DNA from: Chitinophagaceae bacterium
GTDB taxonomy: Bacteria > Bacteroidota > Bacteroidia > Chitinophagales > Chitinophagaceae
NCBI GenBank assembly: GCA_023957575.1
Contig: JAMLGU010000005.1
Location: 186,001 to 250,000, forward strand
Length of the DNA stretch: 64,000 nucleotides
Reading direction: 5' to 3'
A program made the translations under genes and the position numbers. Positions within the stretch are counted from its first letter, which is position 1. The number at the start of each line of letters is the position of its first letter. Below, one piece after another: positions 26,276 to 35,727 of the stretch. The notes under the pieces are model-generated. The model saw nothing but the letters and a program-made list of their open reading frames with translations. It did not search any database and was not told where the DNA came from.

Positions 26276-27844
26276 TTAAAAATTACACCCCAGGGATAAA
26301 CCAAATAGGTTTCTGTATTTTAGAAAGTTTTCATTTGCTTTGGAATAATTAGCTTCCACTTTAAAAAATATATTCGCTAATGATGAATTTTTAACTTGCT
26401 GAGAATAGGTAGCAGAAATACCTAAGGTCTTAAAATTTGTTGTTAAAAAGTTAAAGTCTCCTTGTTCTAACTGCGTCACTATCGGATAATCAGCATGTTG
26501 CCCGTTATATACGTATTCGCCACCAATGTTTTTATTAATACCCGCAGAAATATCAATGAGAAGTCGCTTTCTTAAGTGTTCTGATACAAAAACATTTTTT
26601 TTACTATGAATATTGATAAATACATTTTTTAAATCTTTATATGAGGTAGGAATAAGATATATATCACTTTTATTATATAACTCTAATTGAGTTCCTAACA
26701 ACCACGAATACTCATTGGCCTTGTCTTTAGTCCAATCATAGCCAAATTGATATAGTTTTTCTGAGTAGGTAGAACGAATACTTTTAAATAAAGTTATCCA
26801 GCCAGATTGAGATTCCGAATTGTCTCGTTGAGTAATATATTGGATTCCATTAATATCTCTTTTAGTATATCGGCCATAAATATAATGGCTTTGCCCCTGT
26901 CCGGGTATATGTAATAGCAATTTGTTTACCCATACTCTTTGTTCTGTAGATCCTTCATCTTGTGGTGTTGAAAATGATACGCGTGCATCTTCAAATTTCA
27001 AAGAATAGTTACTAGATAGCAATAGATTGACTTTCCCTGTAAAATTATATTGTCCCCCCCCTCCAAAATTATCTCCGGTGTAGTTAGTTGACCTCCCGCT
27101 TCCTAAACCAATAATGGAGTTACCCAAACCATAAAGTCTATAATATGTTTGAGAAATATTAGTGTTAATATTTTCCATTCGGGATTCTTCCTTAAGGTTA
27201 TAATACTCCAGGTTTGCCCCAAAATGATTTTTCATATTTGGAGAAAAAACTATTGATGGTGTCAGTCTTATTTTCATAAAATAGTTTTCAGTTCTAGGAT
27301 CCCTTTGTTTGGCACCCAATGAAGCCAAATAATCACCCCCAAGACCTAAAGCTATTTTATTATTAATTTTCGGGAAGTTAATTTTAAAAGACAAATCATA
27401 ATGTTGATTATTCCAATTACTTAGATTACTGTCTGCGATATAATAAGGCATACCGCGATACGGATCTATAATTGATGCATTATAATTAGCGTCTTTAATA
27501 ACGTTTCGTTTATAACTAAAATTCCCCCAAACGTACCAGTTTTTAATTTTTACACCTCCTTCAGTACCAAAATTCAATTCATTTTCTTTTAGACCTTTCT
27601 GAGGTCTTTTAAAATCGCCTTTTTCTAAATTATAACTTGCTTCAAATAGAGAATAATAATCTGTATTATCTAATGATAATCCTGCTGCATTATCAGTTTT
27701 ATTCCAAATTTGATTTAATTTAAATTTTTCAATCGCAGCAGGAGTATGGTTTAAATTTTCTATTTGTTGAGAATTCGACAAAAAGGGATAAAAAATACCT
27801 ATAGCGATAATTAATATAAATAAAGATTGTTTATTTTTATTCAT
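26276..27844 (-). CDS. DUF6850-type outer-membrane beta-barrel protein
   Basis: A 522-residue protein with a signal peptide (about 1-26) and alternating amphipathic strands ending in FGLSLGCNF, a typical barrel terminus with C-terminal Phe. The N-terminal part with YNLEKGDFKRPQKG, the DPYRGMPYYIADS segment and GAKQRDPRTENYFMKIRLTP match DUF6850, an uncharacterised barrel family of Bacteroidota. It lies 23 bases after the DUF4876 gene. It is probably an export or import pore, or a surface platform, for this operon. Confidence 0.75.
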   Translation of the reverse strand: MNKNKQSLFILIIAIGIFYPFLSNSQQIENLNHTPAAIEKFKLNQIWNKTDNAAGLSLDNTDYYSLFEASYNLEKGDFKRPQKGLKENELNFGTEGGVKIKNWYVWGNFSYKRNVIKDANYNASIIDPYRGMPYYIADSNLSNWNNQHYDLSFKINFPKINNKIALGLGGDYLASLGAKQRDPRTENYFMKIRLTPSIVFSPNMKNHFGANLEYYNLKEESRMENINTNISQTYYRLYGLGNSIIGLGSGRSTNYTGDNFGGGGQYNFTGKVNLLLSSNYSLKFEDARVSFSTPQDEGSTEQRVWVNKLLLHIPGQGQSHYIYGRYTKRDINGIQYITQRDNSESQSGWITLFKSIRSTYSEKLYQFGYDWTKDKANEYSWLLGTQLELYNKSDIYLIPTSYKDLKNVFINIHSKKNVFVSEHLRKRLLIDISAGINKNIGGEYVYNGQHADYPIVTQLEQGDFNFLTTNFKTLGISATYSQQVKNSSLANIFFKVEANYSKANENFLKYRNLFGLSLGCNF

Positions 27845-27867
27845 TCCAACAATTTTTCATTTTCAAT

Positions 27868-29115
27868 TTAATTTAAAGTATGATTCCAGGATGGCATCTT
27901 TGAATTGTATCTTCTAAACATAGGAACAACTCCTCTATCAAAATCATCTGTACTATTATTAGTATCCTGAAGAACCGGAGTGCCATCTTCGTTTTCTGCA
28001 ATTTTCTTTCTTGCTACTCCTAATCCATTATAAGTAGCTCCCACATAAGTCATACCTGCATCCAGTACGCCAGCCATTCTTTTTGCTTTAACCATAGTCT
28101 CATTATGCCCTGCTTCTACACCATCCAAGACATAAGCTATTGGTATTTTTGCATACAATATAGTGCTCGTAGTAGCTAAATTTTTTGTTTGCAAGGTTTT
28201 ATCTCCTACAGGGTCATATATTACACCATCAGGCACTTTAAAAATAACATAGGCCCCTCCAAATACTGAAGTTAAATATTGGGGTAATGTACCCATTGCA
28301 CTGCTTCCATTACTAAATACATGAACCATATCTACCGCAGGTTGATCAGGAAAGTTTTTATTATTCATATTAAACTCAAATTCCGAAGAAGAACAATCAA
28401 TGGAAGAACTGGGATTGTAAATTCCCATTTGATGATTAGCAGCAAACTGAGAAACAATACAACTTTCACCTGGCTTCAATGGATATTGTGTTCCGTTTCC
28501 TGGAAATTTCCATAACCTATCACTATAGACAAAATTCTTCCCGTCACTTTCCGGCCACACTGGTAAATTTTCTGTAGCAATAGTAGGATACAAAGCAGCA
28601 AAATAAAGGCCATCCAGATATAATGGTGAATCAGAATTATTATAAATTTCATAAAATTGATCTCTGAAATAATTCTTTGGAGAACCAGCAAAATAAATTT
28701 CCTTAAATACCAGTGGGCTTATTCTTAAACCAGTTACAGATATTTTAATAGTCTCATTATCATTGAATATCGGATAGTTTACTAAACTACCGTTTAAATA
28801 AAACAATTGACCTTCATTATTAGCTGCTTTACCACTAATTACTATAGTGTATATACCGGGTATAAGCCCTTCTACACTTATAGAAGTTCCGGTTATTTCT
28901 TTTTCGATTTTTATATTTTCTAGGAAATTGGTGAAAATAATTTTAAGCCCTTCAAATGATTCAAGTCCATTAATATCAATACTTGGATTAACAGTCGTAT
29001 GAATTAATTTGATTTTATCAGTATTTAAAATTTCTTTATAACGACTGCAATTCGTAAATAGAACTGAAATCAGAATTAAGAGACCAATGGCATTTATAAA
29101 CTGCTTTTTTTTCAT
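27868..29115 (-). CDS. DUF4876 lipoprotein
   Basis: A 415-residue protein with a lipoprotein signal (SVLFTNCS, Cys at about 23). The first ~130 residues look like a carboxypeptidase-regulatory or Ig-like beta domain. The rest matches DUF4876, with FKEIYFAGSPKNYFRDQFYE and IYNNSDSPLYLDGLYFA near 137-174, a lamin-tail-like strand pattern. The start overlaps the TonB receptor stop by 4 bases, so it is probably a surface partner of that receptor, as SusD is to SusC; that role is inferred. Confidence 0.78.
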   Translation of the reverse strand: MKKKQFINAIGLLILISVLFTNCSRYKEILNTDKIKLIHTTVNPSIDINGLESFEGLKIIFTNFLENIKIEKEITGTSISVEGLIPGIYTIVISGKAANNEGQLFYLNGSLVNYPIFNDNETIKISVTGLRISPLVFKEIYFAGSPKNYFRDQFYEIYNNSDSPLYLDGLYFAALYPTIATENLPVWPESDGKNFVYSDRLWKFPGNGTQYPLKPGESCIVSQFAANHQMGIYNPSSSIDCSSSEFEFNMNNKNFPDQPAVDMVHVFSNGSSAMGTLPQYLTSVFGGAYVIFKVPDGVIYDPVGDKTLQTKNLATTSTILYAKIPIAYVLDGVEAGHNETMVKAKRMAGVLDAGMTYVGATYNGLGVARKKIAENEDGTPVLQDTNNSTDDFDRGVVPMFRRYNSKMPSWNHTLN

Positions 29116-31925
29116 TTTATTAAGAAATTTAATTCTAGTCCAAAAAAGAATTGCTTATTACGGGAAGTAAATGTTCCGGGAGAACGCTTTAGTTCCGTTA
29201 ATGGATAACTCCTCAAAAAATTATTTGCAAAAAATGATACTCTCATGAAGTTCATTATTTCTTTGGTTAAATTTATATTGAAATTAAGCAGTGGCGGATA
29301 GGATTCTGTAATATATAGTCTGTCATCCCTCCTTCTGAGCAAATTCTTAAACTCAGGATCTGACGCCTTTTGGGGGTCAAAAGGATATATTTTACCATCT
29401 AGTTTTGAAATGTAAGAAACAGGAATCGTATCATTACCAAATTGATACCAATCCTTAGTAATCCACATAGTCTCAGTAGTTAAAGATATTACTAATCCAA
29501 TTTGAGGTATGTTATGTATAATTCTAAGAGCAGAATTTAATTGTTCAGTATTTCTACGACTCATTGCTGGCTCGTATAATCCGATATGTGTTCTGTCTTT
29601 TCCACCTATCCCACTAAAATCATCAAAATATGTGAAATCACTGCTATAGTTTTGTGATTGCAGCCATGCACCATTTAATGAAAAAGAGGTACGAATTGAT
29701 TCAATCCTTCGAATATTCAAATCGGCTTCAATACCCTTTGTGTTAACAATCAAATTATTATTGGGAACAAAATATTTTGCCAGCACGGGATTACTCTCTT
29801 GTAAGAAATAAACCTGTTGTGAAGCTGAGGCTCTGACATATTCATTAAACATTAATGGTGCAAAAATCGGAGACATCGAATATCCGTTTTTTAGACTTTC
29901 TTTGAACGCTGTTACATTCAGAGTCATTTTTTTTAATTGTATATCAAAACCTATTTCAGACTTACTATTTGACGCTATTTTCAAAGCTGGATTATCGGTG
30001 TCAAATACTCTCGTTGTTGTCATAATAATTCTTTCATTTTCAGGAATAGTAGTGCTGGCCATCTCATTAATATTTATATATTCAAAATAAGCTCTTTCCG
30101 GATACATATATATTAAAGTAGGCATTTTGGCTGTTACACCATAACCACCACGTAGAAAGAAAGTATTTTGAATAATTTCAAGAGATCCGTTAACTCTGGG
30201 AGATAAGAAGCCTTTCATTTTATTTATCAAATCATAACGTAACCCTGCTTGAATATTCAGATTGTTTTTATTATTAATTTTTAAATTAAAATTCTCCTCT
30301 GCATAAGCACTATATTGTTTCAAAAATGGAATTTCTTTGTAAGCTCTTGGCCTAAATGATGCATTTACTGCCTGTAGGTTTCTGTAAGGTGGAGTATTGG
30401 AAGAGAAAGTTTTTCCTTCGCCTAGATTCCCGTCAATTCTACTATCCAAGCCTACCAAAATTCTGTTATTTGAATTTCGAATTCGCTTAAATAATGTAAA
30501 TAAAAGTTTACCATATAAATTTACTTCTCTACCATTGATATTCTGTTTACCTAAGTAAGAAGAAGGTAAATATTGGGCATAGTCGGAATTATTGACACCT
30601 GACCAGTTTGTAATTTTTTGGCCTAAAGTATCAAATAAATCATTTCTGGGTTTATTGGTAATGATGGCTCCGTCAACAGAGGTCATAGAATAAGGCGCTG
30701 TTGCCGAAGTATAATTTTCCTGATATTCACTATTCTTATTCGTATAACTACCCGATAATACATATTTTATATTTCTCAAAATTCCCTTGTTAAGAAAAAT
30801 TGTACCATTTGTGTTAATTGTACTACCTGCTGTTCGTCCATCGGAAGCGATCATTCTGACTTGATCATCTGGATTTAGATCGCGTTTATCTCTTCCAAAT
30901 ACAAAATCAAAACTTGTATTACTTCTCCATTTATTATTGAGGAAAGTATTTGAATAAATTGCTTTAGCAGAAGCTCGTTGGTAATGAAGATATGATTGTA
31001 CGGGGTTTGTAGTATTATTCGCGTAATCAGCGCTTAAATTAAGAGCCCCCTTATTGCCTCTTAGCTCAAATCCTTGTTGAGCCGAAAATTGATAAACATG
31101 CGGATTAGTACGAGCTTTCAATTGCAATGGTTGTTTTCCCGCTTTTGAATTGATGATTACTGCTCCTGAAGTTAAATCTCCATATTCAACCGAAGGAATA
31201 CCTCTGATAACCTCTACAGACTCGATATTTTCCACAGGTATATTTCTTACATCTATTCCTCCGCCAGGTGAAGATCCCCCACTCAAAGCCACTGTTCCTC
31301 CAATTACAGATGGATGCATAGTCTGAAGGTTAGCATTGTTTGAAACGGGTGCTCCGTCTTTTATAATTGAAGCACCTAATGCATTCATATTTGCACCTTC
31401 CGTTGAAATATTTCTGATATTAATTTGGGATGCAAAATCTAATGTAGGGTTTTTAGTTATACCTCCCGGTAGCAGTGCCATTATATCACTTAAGCTAACT
31501 GCCTGTAAATGCTCCATAGCATTTGACGAAATTTTTGAAGCTGTCGACTGACCTGCTCTTGTATTTTCGGCTATTACAGTAACTTCGTTCAAGCGAAAAT
31601 TTTCTTCATCAAGCATAAAGTCTAATTTCATATTACGAGATACGTGAATCATTGTATCAATAGATATCTTATTAACATATGATATACTTAGCTTCACCTG
31701 TCCATTTGGTACATTATTCAATGAATAAGAACCATCCTTTAAACTAACTGTCCCCAGTCCATAAGCTTCAATTGTAATACTTGCATTTGCCAACGGGCCT
31801 TTCCCTGAAATTCCTTCAGTTTCATAAATAGTCCCTCTAATCGTATATTTTTGACCAGCTGCAATTTGACCGTTGATATTAAATGACAGCAAGCAAAAAA
31901 TAATAACCAAATTAAAAATTTTCAT
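29112..31925 (-). CDS. TonB-dependent receptor with N-terminal carboxypeptidase-regulatory domain
   Basis: A 937-residue outer-membrane receptor. It has a signal peptide (about 1-22), a CarboxypepD-regulatory-like beta sandwich (about 27-110), a plug domain (about 125-265, with GGIDVRNIPVENIESVEVIR and GIPSVEYGDLTSGAVIINSK) and a 22-strand barrel to the C-terminus. It is shorter than SusC-type receptors and lacks the SusC signature, and its partner is DUF4876 rather than SusD. It is the first gene of the operon; the ligand cannot be read from sequence. Confidence 0.9.
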   Translation of the reverse strand: MKIFNLVIIFCLLSFNINGQIAAGQKYTIRGTIYETEGISGKGPLANASITIEAYGLGTVSLKDGSYSLNNVPNGQVKLSISYVNKISIDTMIHVSRNMKLDFMLDEENFRLNEVTVIAENTRAGQSTASKISSNAMEHLQAVSLSDIMALLPGGITKNPTLDFASQINIRNISTEGANMNALGASIIKDGAPVSNNANLQTMHPSVIGGTVALSGGSSPGGGIDVRNIPVENIESVEVIRGIPSVEYGDLTSGAVIINSKAGKQPLQLKARTNPHVYQFSAQQGFELRGNKGALNLSADYANNTTNPVQSYLHYQRASAKAIYSNTFLNNKWRSNTSFDFVFGRDKRDLNPDDQVRMIASDGRTAGSTINTNGTIFLNKGILRNIKYVLSGSYTNKNSEYQENYTSATAPYSMTSVDGAIITNKPRNDLFDTLGQKITNWSGVNNSDYAQYLPSSYLGKQNINGREVNLYGKLLFTLFKRIRNSNNRILVGLDSRIDGNLGEGKTFSSNTPPYRNLQAVNASFRPRAYKEIPFLKQYSAYAEENFNLKINNKNNLNIQAGLRYDLINKMKGFLSPRVNGSLEIIQNTFFLRGGYGVTAKMPTLIYMYPERAYFEYININEMASTTIPENERIIMTTTRVFDTDNPALKIASNSKSEIGFDIQLKKMTLNVTAFKESLKNGYSMSPIFAPLMFNEYVRASASQQVYFLQESNPVLAKYFVPNNNLIVNTKGIEADLNIRRIESIRTSFSLNGAWLQSQNYSSDFTYFDDFSGIGGKDRTHIGLYEPAMSRRNTEQLNSALRIIHNIPQIGLVISLTTETMWITKDWYQFGNDTIPVSYISKLDGKIYPFDPQKASDPEFKNLLRRRDDRLYITESYPPLLNFNINLTKEIMNFMRVSFFANNFLRSYPLTELKRSPGTFTSRNKQFFFGLELNFLIK

Positions 31926-32293
31926 TAAGCCATTTATTGAGTTGAGATATTGTTTAGAATTATTGGAGTAAAACTAAGCAAACTAATTCAAAGAAAAAAC
32001 AACATTTTGATAATTCCTACGTCTCTATCACCTTTTTGAATATTTCCTTAAACTTTTTTTACAAGGTTTTATATTGTTTCGCTTTAAAATTAACTTGAAG
32101 TAAAATTTTATAAAAAACATGGACATTATAAACAAGCCACACATTCAATAAATTTGCAACGATAATAAAGGTGCGGGTTCAAGTAATATTTGAAATTTAA
32201 TTATGATTTATTTTTTCGAAGGATAATATTTATTAATATTGTCAGGCGTACTGGTATCTTAATGACAGACCAATAACTTCTTGAACGAACAGA
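31926..32293. other. Intergenic region between divergent TonB operon and ATPase gene
   Basis: A 368-base AT-rich stretch. A TAAATTTG box at 32149-32156 on the plus strand matches TAnnTTTG but lies about 140 bases before the next gene and lacks a TTTG partner. No ORF, hairpin or riboswitch was recognised. It must hold the promoter of the five-gene operon. Confidence 0.5.
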
Positions 32294-33007
32294 ATGGATT
32301 TTAGAAAAATAGCAGTTTTTAACTGGAGTGGCGGAAAAGATTCTGCTTTAGCACTTCAAAAAATATTTGAGGAAAATGAATATGAAGTGGTTTCGCTTCT
32401 GACTACAATCGATGAAAAAACGGGCGCCTCGTCAATGCATGCTATTCCTTTGGAACTATTAAAAAAACAGGCAGAAAGTATTGGCATCCCGCTTTACACA
32501 ATTTCAATAGGCAAAAATGGAGAAACCTATGAGGAAGGAATGAGCAAGGTTGTTAATCATTTTAAAGAACTAAGCGTAACTCATTTCATTTTTGGAGACC
32601 TCTATCTTTCAGAGGTAAAGTCATATCGGGAAAGCAAACTTAACCCTTTGGGAATTGAGGTCGTTGAACCTCTTTGGGGCAAAACTTCTCATGAAGTGCT
32701 TGACGAATTTTTCAACTCAGGTATCAAAGCCCAAATAATTGTAACGCAGGCTGATGTTCTGGATGATAGCTTCATTGGTAAAGACATTGACCATGATTTA
32801 ATTCAATTATTGCCAGATGGAATTGATTTGTGTGGCGAAAATGGTGAATATCATACATTTTGTTATGACGGAGGGCCTTTAAAAACCAGAATTGATTTTG
32901 AAATTATTAACGTGAACAAAATATCATATTGCTTCAAATTGGATACAGGTGAAATGGAAACCTATGAATATTGGCAAGCCTTTATAGCAGAAGGCACAAA
33001 AAAATAA
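32294..33007 (+). CDS. Diphthine-ammonia-ligase-like adenine nucleotide alpha hydrolase (PP-loop ATPase)
   Basis: A 237-residue protein with the PP-loop FNWSGGKDSALALQK (about 9-23) and the C-terminal DGIDLCGENGEYHTFCYDGG of the Dph6/MJ0570 family. In eukaryotes the family amidates diphthine on EF-2. Bacteria lack diphthamide, so the bacterial members have an unknown AMP-forming ligase role. It is a single gene, divergent from the TonB operon. Confidence 0.88.
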   Translation: MDFRKIAVFNWSGGKDSALALQKIFEENEYEVVSLLTTIDEKTGASSMHAIPLELLKKQAESIGIPLYTISIGKNGETYEEGMSKVVNHFKELSVTHFIFGDLYLSEVKSYRESKLNPLGIEVVEPLWGKTSHEVLDEFFNSGIKAQIIVTQADVLDDSFIGKDIDHDLIQLLPDGIDLCGENGEYHTFCYDGGPLKTRIDFEIINVNKISYCFKLDTGEMETYEYWQAFIAEGTKK

Positions 33008-33079
33008 AGTCCATTATTTTTCATATTAGGTTTTCAATATTGGATTGCTTCCCGGGTTACGACGAATTTTTCATCCCTC

Positions 33080-34621
33080 CTATTGAAAAATATCCAGGGC
33101 TTTATCATAAACCGGGCTTTTAAAACCAAGGAAATGTAAAACGCTGTGAAAGACATGGTACTGGCTCAAAACTTCATCAGGCTTAGGTTTCAACCGTTCT
33201 GCATTGCCAGAAAGCCATACTATAAACGGAATTTCATATTGCTCCTTAGGCGCCATACTAATGGGCAGGCCATGCATATACAGATTATTTTCGCCTAAGG
33301 ATTCTCCGTGATCAGAAACGAAAATCATGGTACTTTTATAATCTTTCAACTTCTTTAATTCTTCAATAATCTGATGTAACAGGAAGTCGGTATAAACGAT
33401 AGAATTATTGTATGCATTAACTAATTCTTCCTGTGAGCAATTTCCCAATTCTACACTATTACAAACCGGCTGAAATGTACCAAACTTAGGCGGGTATTTC
33501 TGGCTATACAGCGGGCCGTGACTGGTACTGGTATGCAACACCACCAGCACTTTATTTTCTTTGCATGCAAGAATCTCTTTTTCCAGATTCGTCAACAAAA
33601 CACCGTCATAATTGCAATCTTCTCCTTTACATGCTACTTTCAACTGCTGATCCGTTTTATAATTTTTGATGTGTAGTGGAGGCTGCCCCCAATTGCTTGT
33701 ACGCCAGATTACACATGCTCCGTTTCTGTATAAATAGTTTGGAAGTATTTCATATAACTTATTTGTGTTTTTATATTCCAGAATACTTTTTACCCCGGCA
33801 GTAGTATAAGTAGCGCTGGAGACAGCCTTAAAAGCATGCACGCCGGGTGTTTGAGAAAGTAAAGGGTTAGTATTTTTGTTGTAACCATATAAAGAAAAAT
33901 TGGCGCTTCGCGAAGATTCACCAATCACCAGTACCACCACCGACTTTCCGGTATCGGCGATAGTGGCATCGGGTAGTCTTATTTCTTTTTTGTTGTCTTG
34001 AGCCTTATGAACAAACAACAAAGACAGGTTTACAGAATAAGACCATGGCATGGCCAGGCCGCCCAGTGTTTTTGAATTTTTGTCTATCCACAACCAATTT
34101 GGAGCGTTGAGAAATACTAAAACTATCAGAAAAAGTAAACTAAGGGAAGATGTTATCAAAAAACGCTTTAATGGCGGCTTTTTGATTTTAGATCTGGTGA
34201 TAAAGACAGCAGGAAGAACACCCAAAAACAGGATATAAATTACAAATTTGAACGAAAAAAAACTGCTTGATTCCTGAAAATTGGTGTTAACGACATTACC
34301 CATCATGCTTTCGTCAACTATCACGCCGTATGTATTAACAAAATAAACAGCGATTGCGCTTAGGATAAAAGTAAGAGAGAATAAAAATTTACCAAAATAA
34401 ACAGATAAATAAAATATCAGATAAACTATAAAGAAATTGGCTACGAGCATTGCTATCATCAAGGAAATGATAAATGCAATGTCTCCAAAACTGTTTAATG
34501 AATGATTCTTAAATACAAATGCATAAAACGAATAGTGAAACAATAAAAAAGTGAGAACACTAATGATAATAGAAAAGCGTGTAAAATTCAGATTTATTCT
34601 ATTTTTTAACATATCCAACAT
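33080..34621 (-). CDS. Lipid A phosphoethanolamine transferase (EptA-like)
   Basis: A 513-residue inner-membrane enzyme with five N-terminal helices (to about residue 175) and a periplasmic sulfatase-fold domain. Metal- and substrate-binding motifs are VIGESSRSANFSLYGY (Glu 235), SSATYTTAG with the likely nucleophile Thr 271, and FVSDHGESLGE. The family adds phosphoethanolamine to lipid A phosphates and often gives cationic peptide resistance. Its start overlaps the upstream PAP2 gene by up to 23 bases; the in-frame ATG at 34612 is an alternative. Confidence 0.88.
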   Translation of the reverse strand: MLDMLKNRINLNFTRFSIIISVLTFLLFHYSFYAFVFKNHSLNSFGDIAFIISLMIAMLVANFFIVYLIFYLSVYFGKFLFSLTFILSAIAVYFVNTYGVIVDESMMGNVVNTNFQESSSFFSFKFVIYILFLGVLPAVFITRSKIKKPPLKRFLITSSLSLLFLIVLVFLNAPNWLWIDKNSKTLGGLAMPWSYSVNLSLLFVHKAQDNKKEIRLPDATIADTGKSVVVLVIGESSRSANFSLYGYNKNTNPLLSQTPGVHAFKAVSSATYTTAGVKSILEYKNTNKLYEILPNYLYRNGACVIWRTSNWGQPPLHIKNYKTDQQLKVACKGEDCNYDGVLLTNLEKEILACKENKVLVVLHTSTSHGPLYSQKYPPKFGTFQPVCNSVELGNCSQEELVNAYNNSIVYTDFLLHQIIEELKKLKDYKSTMIFVSDHGESLGENNLYMHGLPISMAPKEQYEIPFIVWLSGNAERLKPKPDEVLSQYHVFHSVLHFLGFKSPVYDKALDIFQ

Positions 34622-35435
34622 AAGACTTCAAAATAAAAAACAAAGAAATAAGCGTGCTGATAAAGGCAAGATAATAGATTATTAATTGTTGATTAAATAT
34701 ATATATCACCATTAAAACACTGCAAATCAACAGTAAAATGATGAAAAAAGGATAAAATTTAGGTTTGTCCATCCATTTCCATCCACGATATTTACGATTG
34801 ATAAAAATACCTATAAGCCCTGAAATATAACCTAAAACACAACCAGCAAACACATCCAAGGGATAATGAGCGCCAACTCCTATCCGTGTTGCCGACAGAA
34901 GAAGGCCGACAGAAGCCAGAGAAATGAACCACGCAATTTTATACTTTATTGTTTTTGGGCAAAAAGCAAACATCAAAACAGTAATTGTTACAAAAATAGT
35001 GGCAGAATGACCCGAAGGAAAACTGTTATGGCCTTGTAAGACAGGGCCGATTATATAAAAATGACTACTTTCAAAAAAAGCTGCCGGACGAGGCACTGCA
35101 AGTAGCTCTTTAAATAAATTGACAAATAGAGCAGATGAAAGAAGCGCATAAATCAAAGCGCCGAAAACCTCCGATGCATAAATAATCAAAATACTGAAAA
35201 AAGCAAAAAAAACCCACTCATTGCCAATTTGAGTCAGGTTATTCATCCAGGCGGGGTAACTGCCCAATTCACTGTTAAGGAAAAAAAACAGCCCTTTTTG
35301 AACCAGCCCGTAACCATTTATACTTAAAGCTTTCTGTATATACAACCCAATAATCATCAATAGCAATAAACCTATCGGTACATAAAGTAAAGTTATCTTA
35401 AGCCTTGCATAATTGACTATTACAGATTGGTTCAT
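34599..35435 (-). CDS. PAP2-family membrane phosphatase (lipid A or undecaprenyl phosphatase type)
   Basis: A protein of about 278 residues with six hydrophobic segments. It has the three PAP2 motifs: a K-x6-RP equivalent in KELLAVPRP, PSGHS in NSFPSGHSATIF, and SATRIGVGAHYPLDVFAG, the SRxxxxxHxxxD motif. Coupling to an EptA-like gene suggests it is an LpxE/LpxF-like lipid A phosphatase or a donor-recycling enzyme. The ATG at 35435 is chosen over the TTG at 35450 because that TTG lies in a TATTTTTG promoter box. Confidence 0.85.
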   Translation of the reverse strand: MNQSVIVNYARLKITLLYVPIGLLLLMIIGLYIQKALSINGYGLVQKGLFFFLNSELGSYPAWMNNLTQIGNEWVFFAFFSILIIYASEVFGALIYALLSSALFVNLFKELLAVPRPAAFFESSHFYIIGPVLQGHNSFPSGHSATIFVTITVLMFAFCPKTIKYKIAWFISLASVGLLLSATRIGVGAHYPLDVFAGCVLGYISGLIGIFINRKYRGWKWMDKPKFYPFFIILLLICSVLMVIYIFNQQLIIYYLAFISTLISLFFILKSYVGYVKK

Positions 35436-35447
35436 GCTGATTTTTTG

Positions 35448-35455
35448 CAAAAATA
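35448..35455 (-). promoter_or_regulatory. -7 box of the PAP2-EptA operon
   Basis: The minus strand reads TATTTTTG, a match to TAnnTTTG, 12 bases before the ATG at 35435. No matching -33 TTTG was found. Confidence 0.35.
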
Positions 35456-35580
35456 GAAGTATTGGGCAATATGAAATTCTTTTTGATATTGTTTGTTTTT
35501 TGTTGAGAAAGTCATTTGTTATCAGAATGAGATTGTCTTCGAGATCATCTAACCGCCAACCTTCGTTTGGTTACACCAAT

Positions 35581-35715
35581 GATAACGTTCGGCAACTTGA
35601 CGTTTGTGGCGGAAATTTAGCACAAAAATTAATAGATGCAACTACGTTCAGCTTTGCGCAAATGTGGTTTTAATCGAAGCCGTTCACCCGCCAAAACGCC
35701 AAACTGGTTAGTTAT
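35581..35715. repeat. Large imperfect inverted repeat, attC-like in shape
   Basis: TTGACGTTTGTGGCGG (35597-35612) pairs with CCGCCAAAACGCCAA (35688-35702), with one bulged base and one mismatch. Outside these, ATAAC (35582-35586) can pair with GTTAT (35711-35715) after an unpaired spacer. The arms flank a loop of about 75 bases. The shape (short outer boxes, bulged inner arm, long loop) recalls integron attC sites, but the strict GTTRRRY core is absent. It lies just 3' of the endonuclease gene. Confidence 0.45.
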
Positions 35716-35727
35716 TACCTGCCGTTT

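Noticed and set aside
32149..32156. TAAATTTG as promoter of the PP-loop ATPase gene
   Set aside because: It matches the -7 consensus but is about 140 bases from the start codon and has no -33 partner, so in AT-rich DNA it may be chance.
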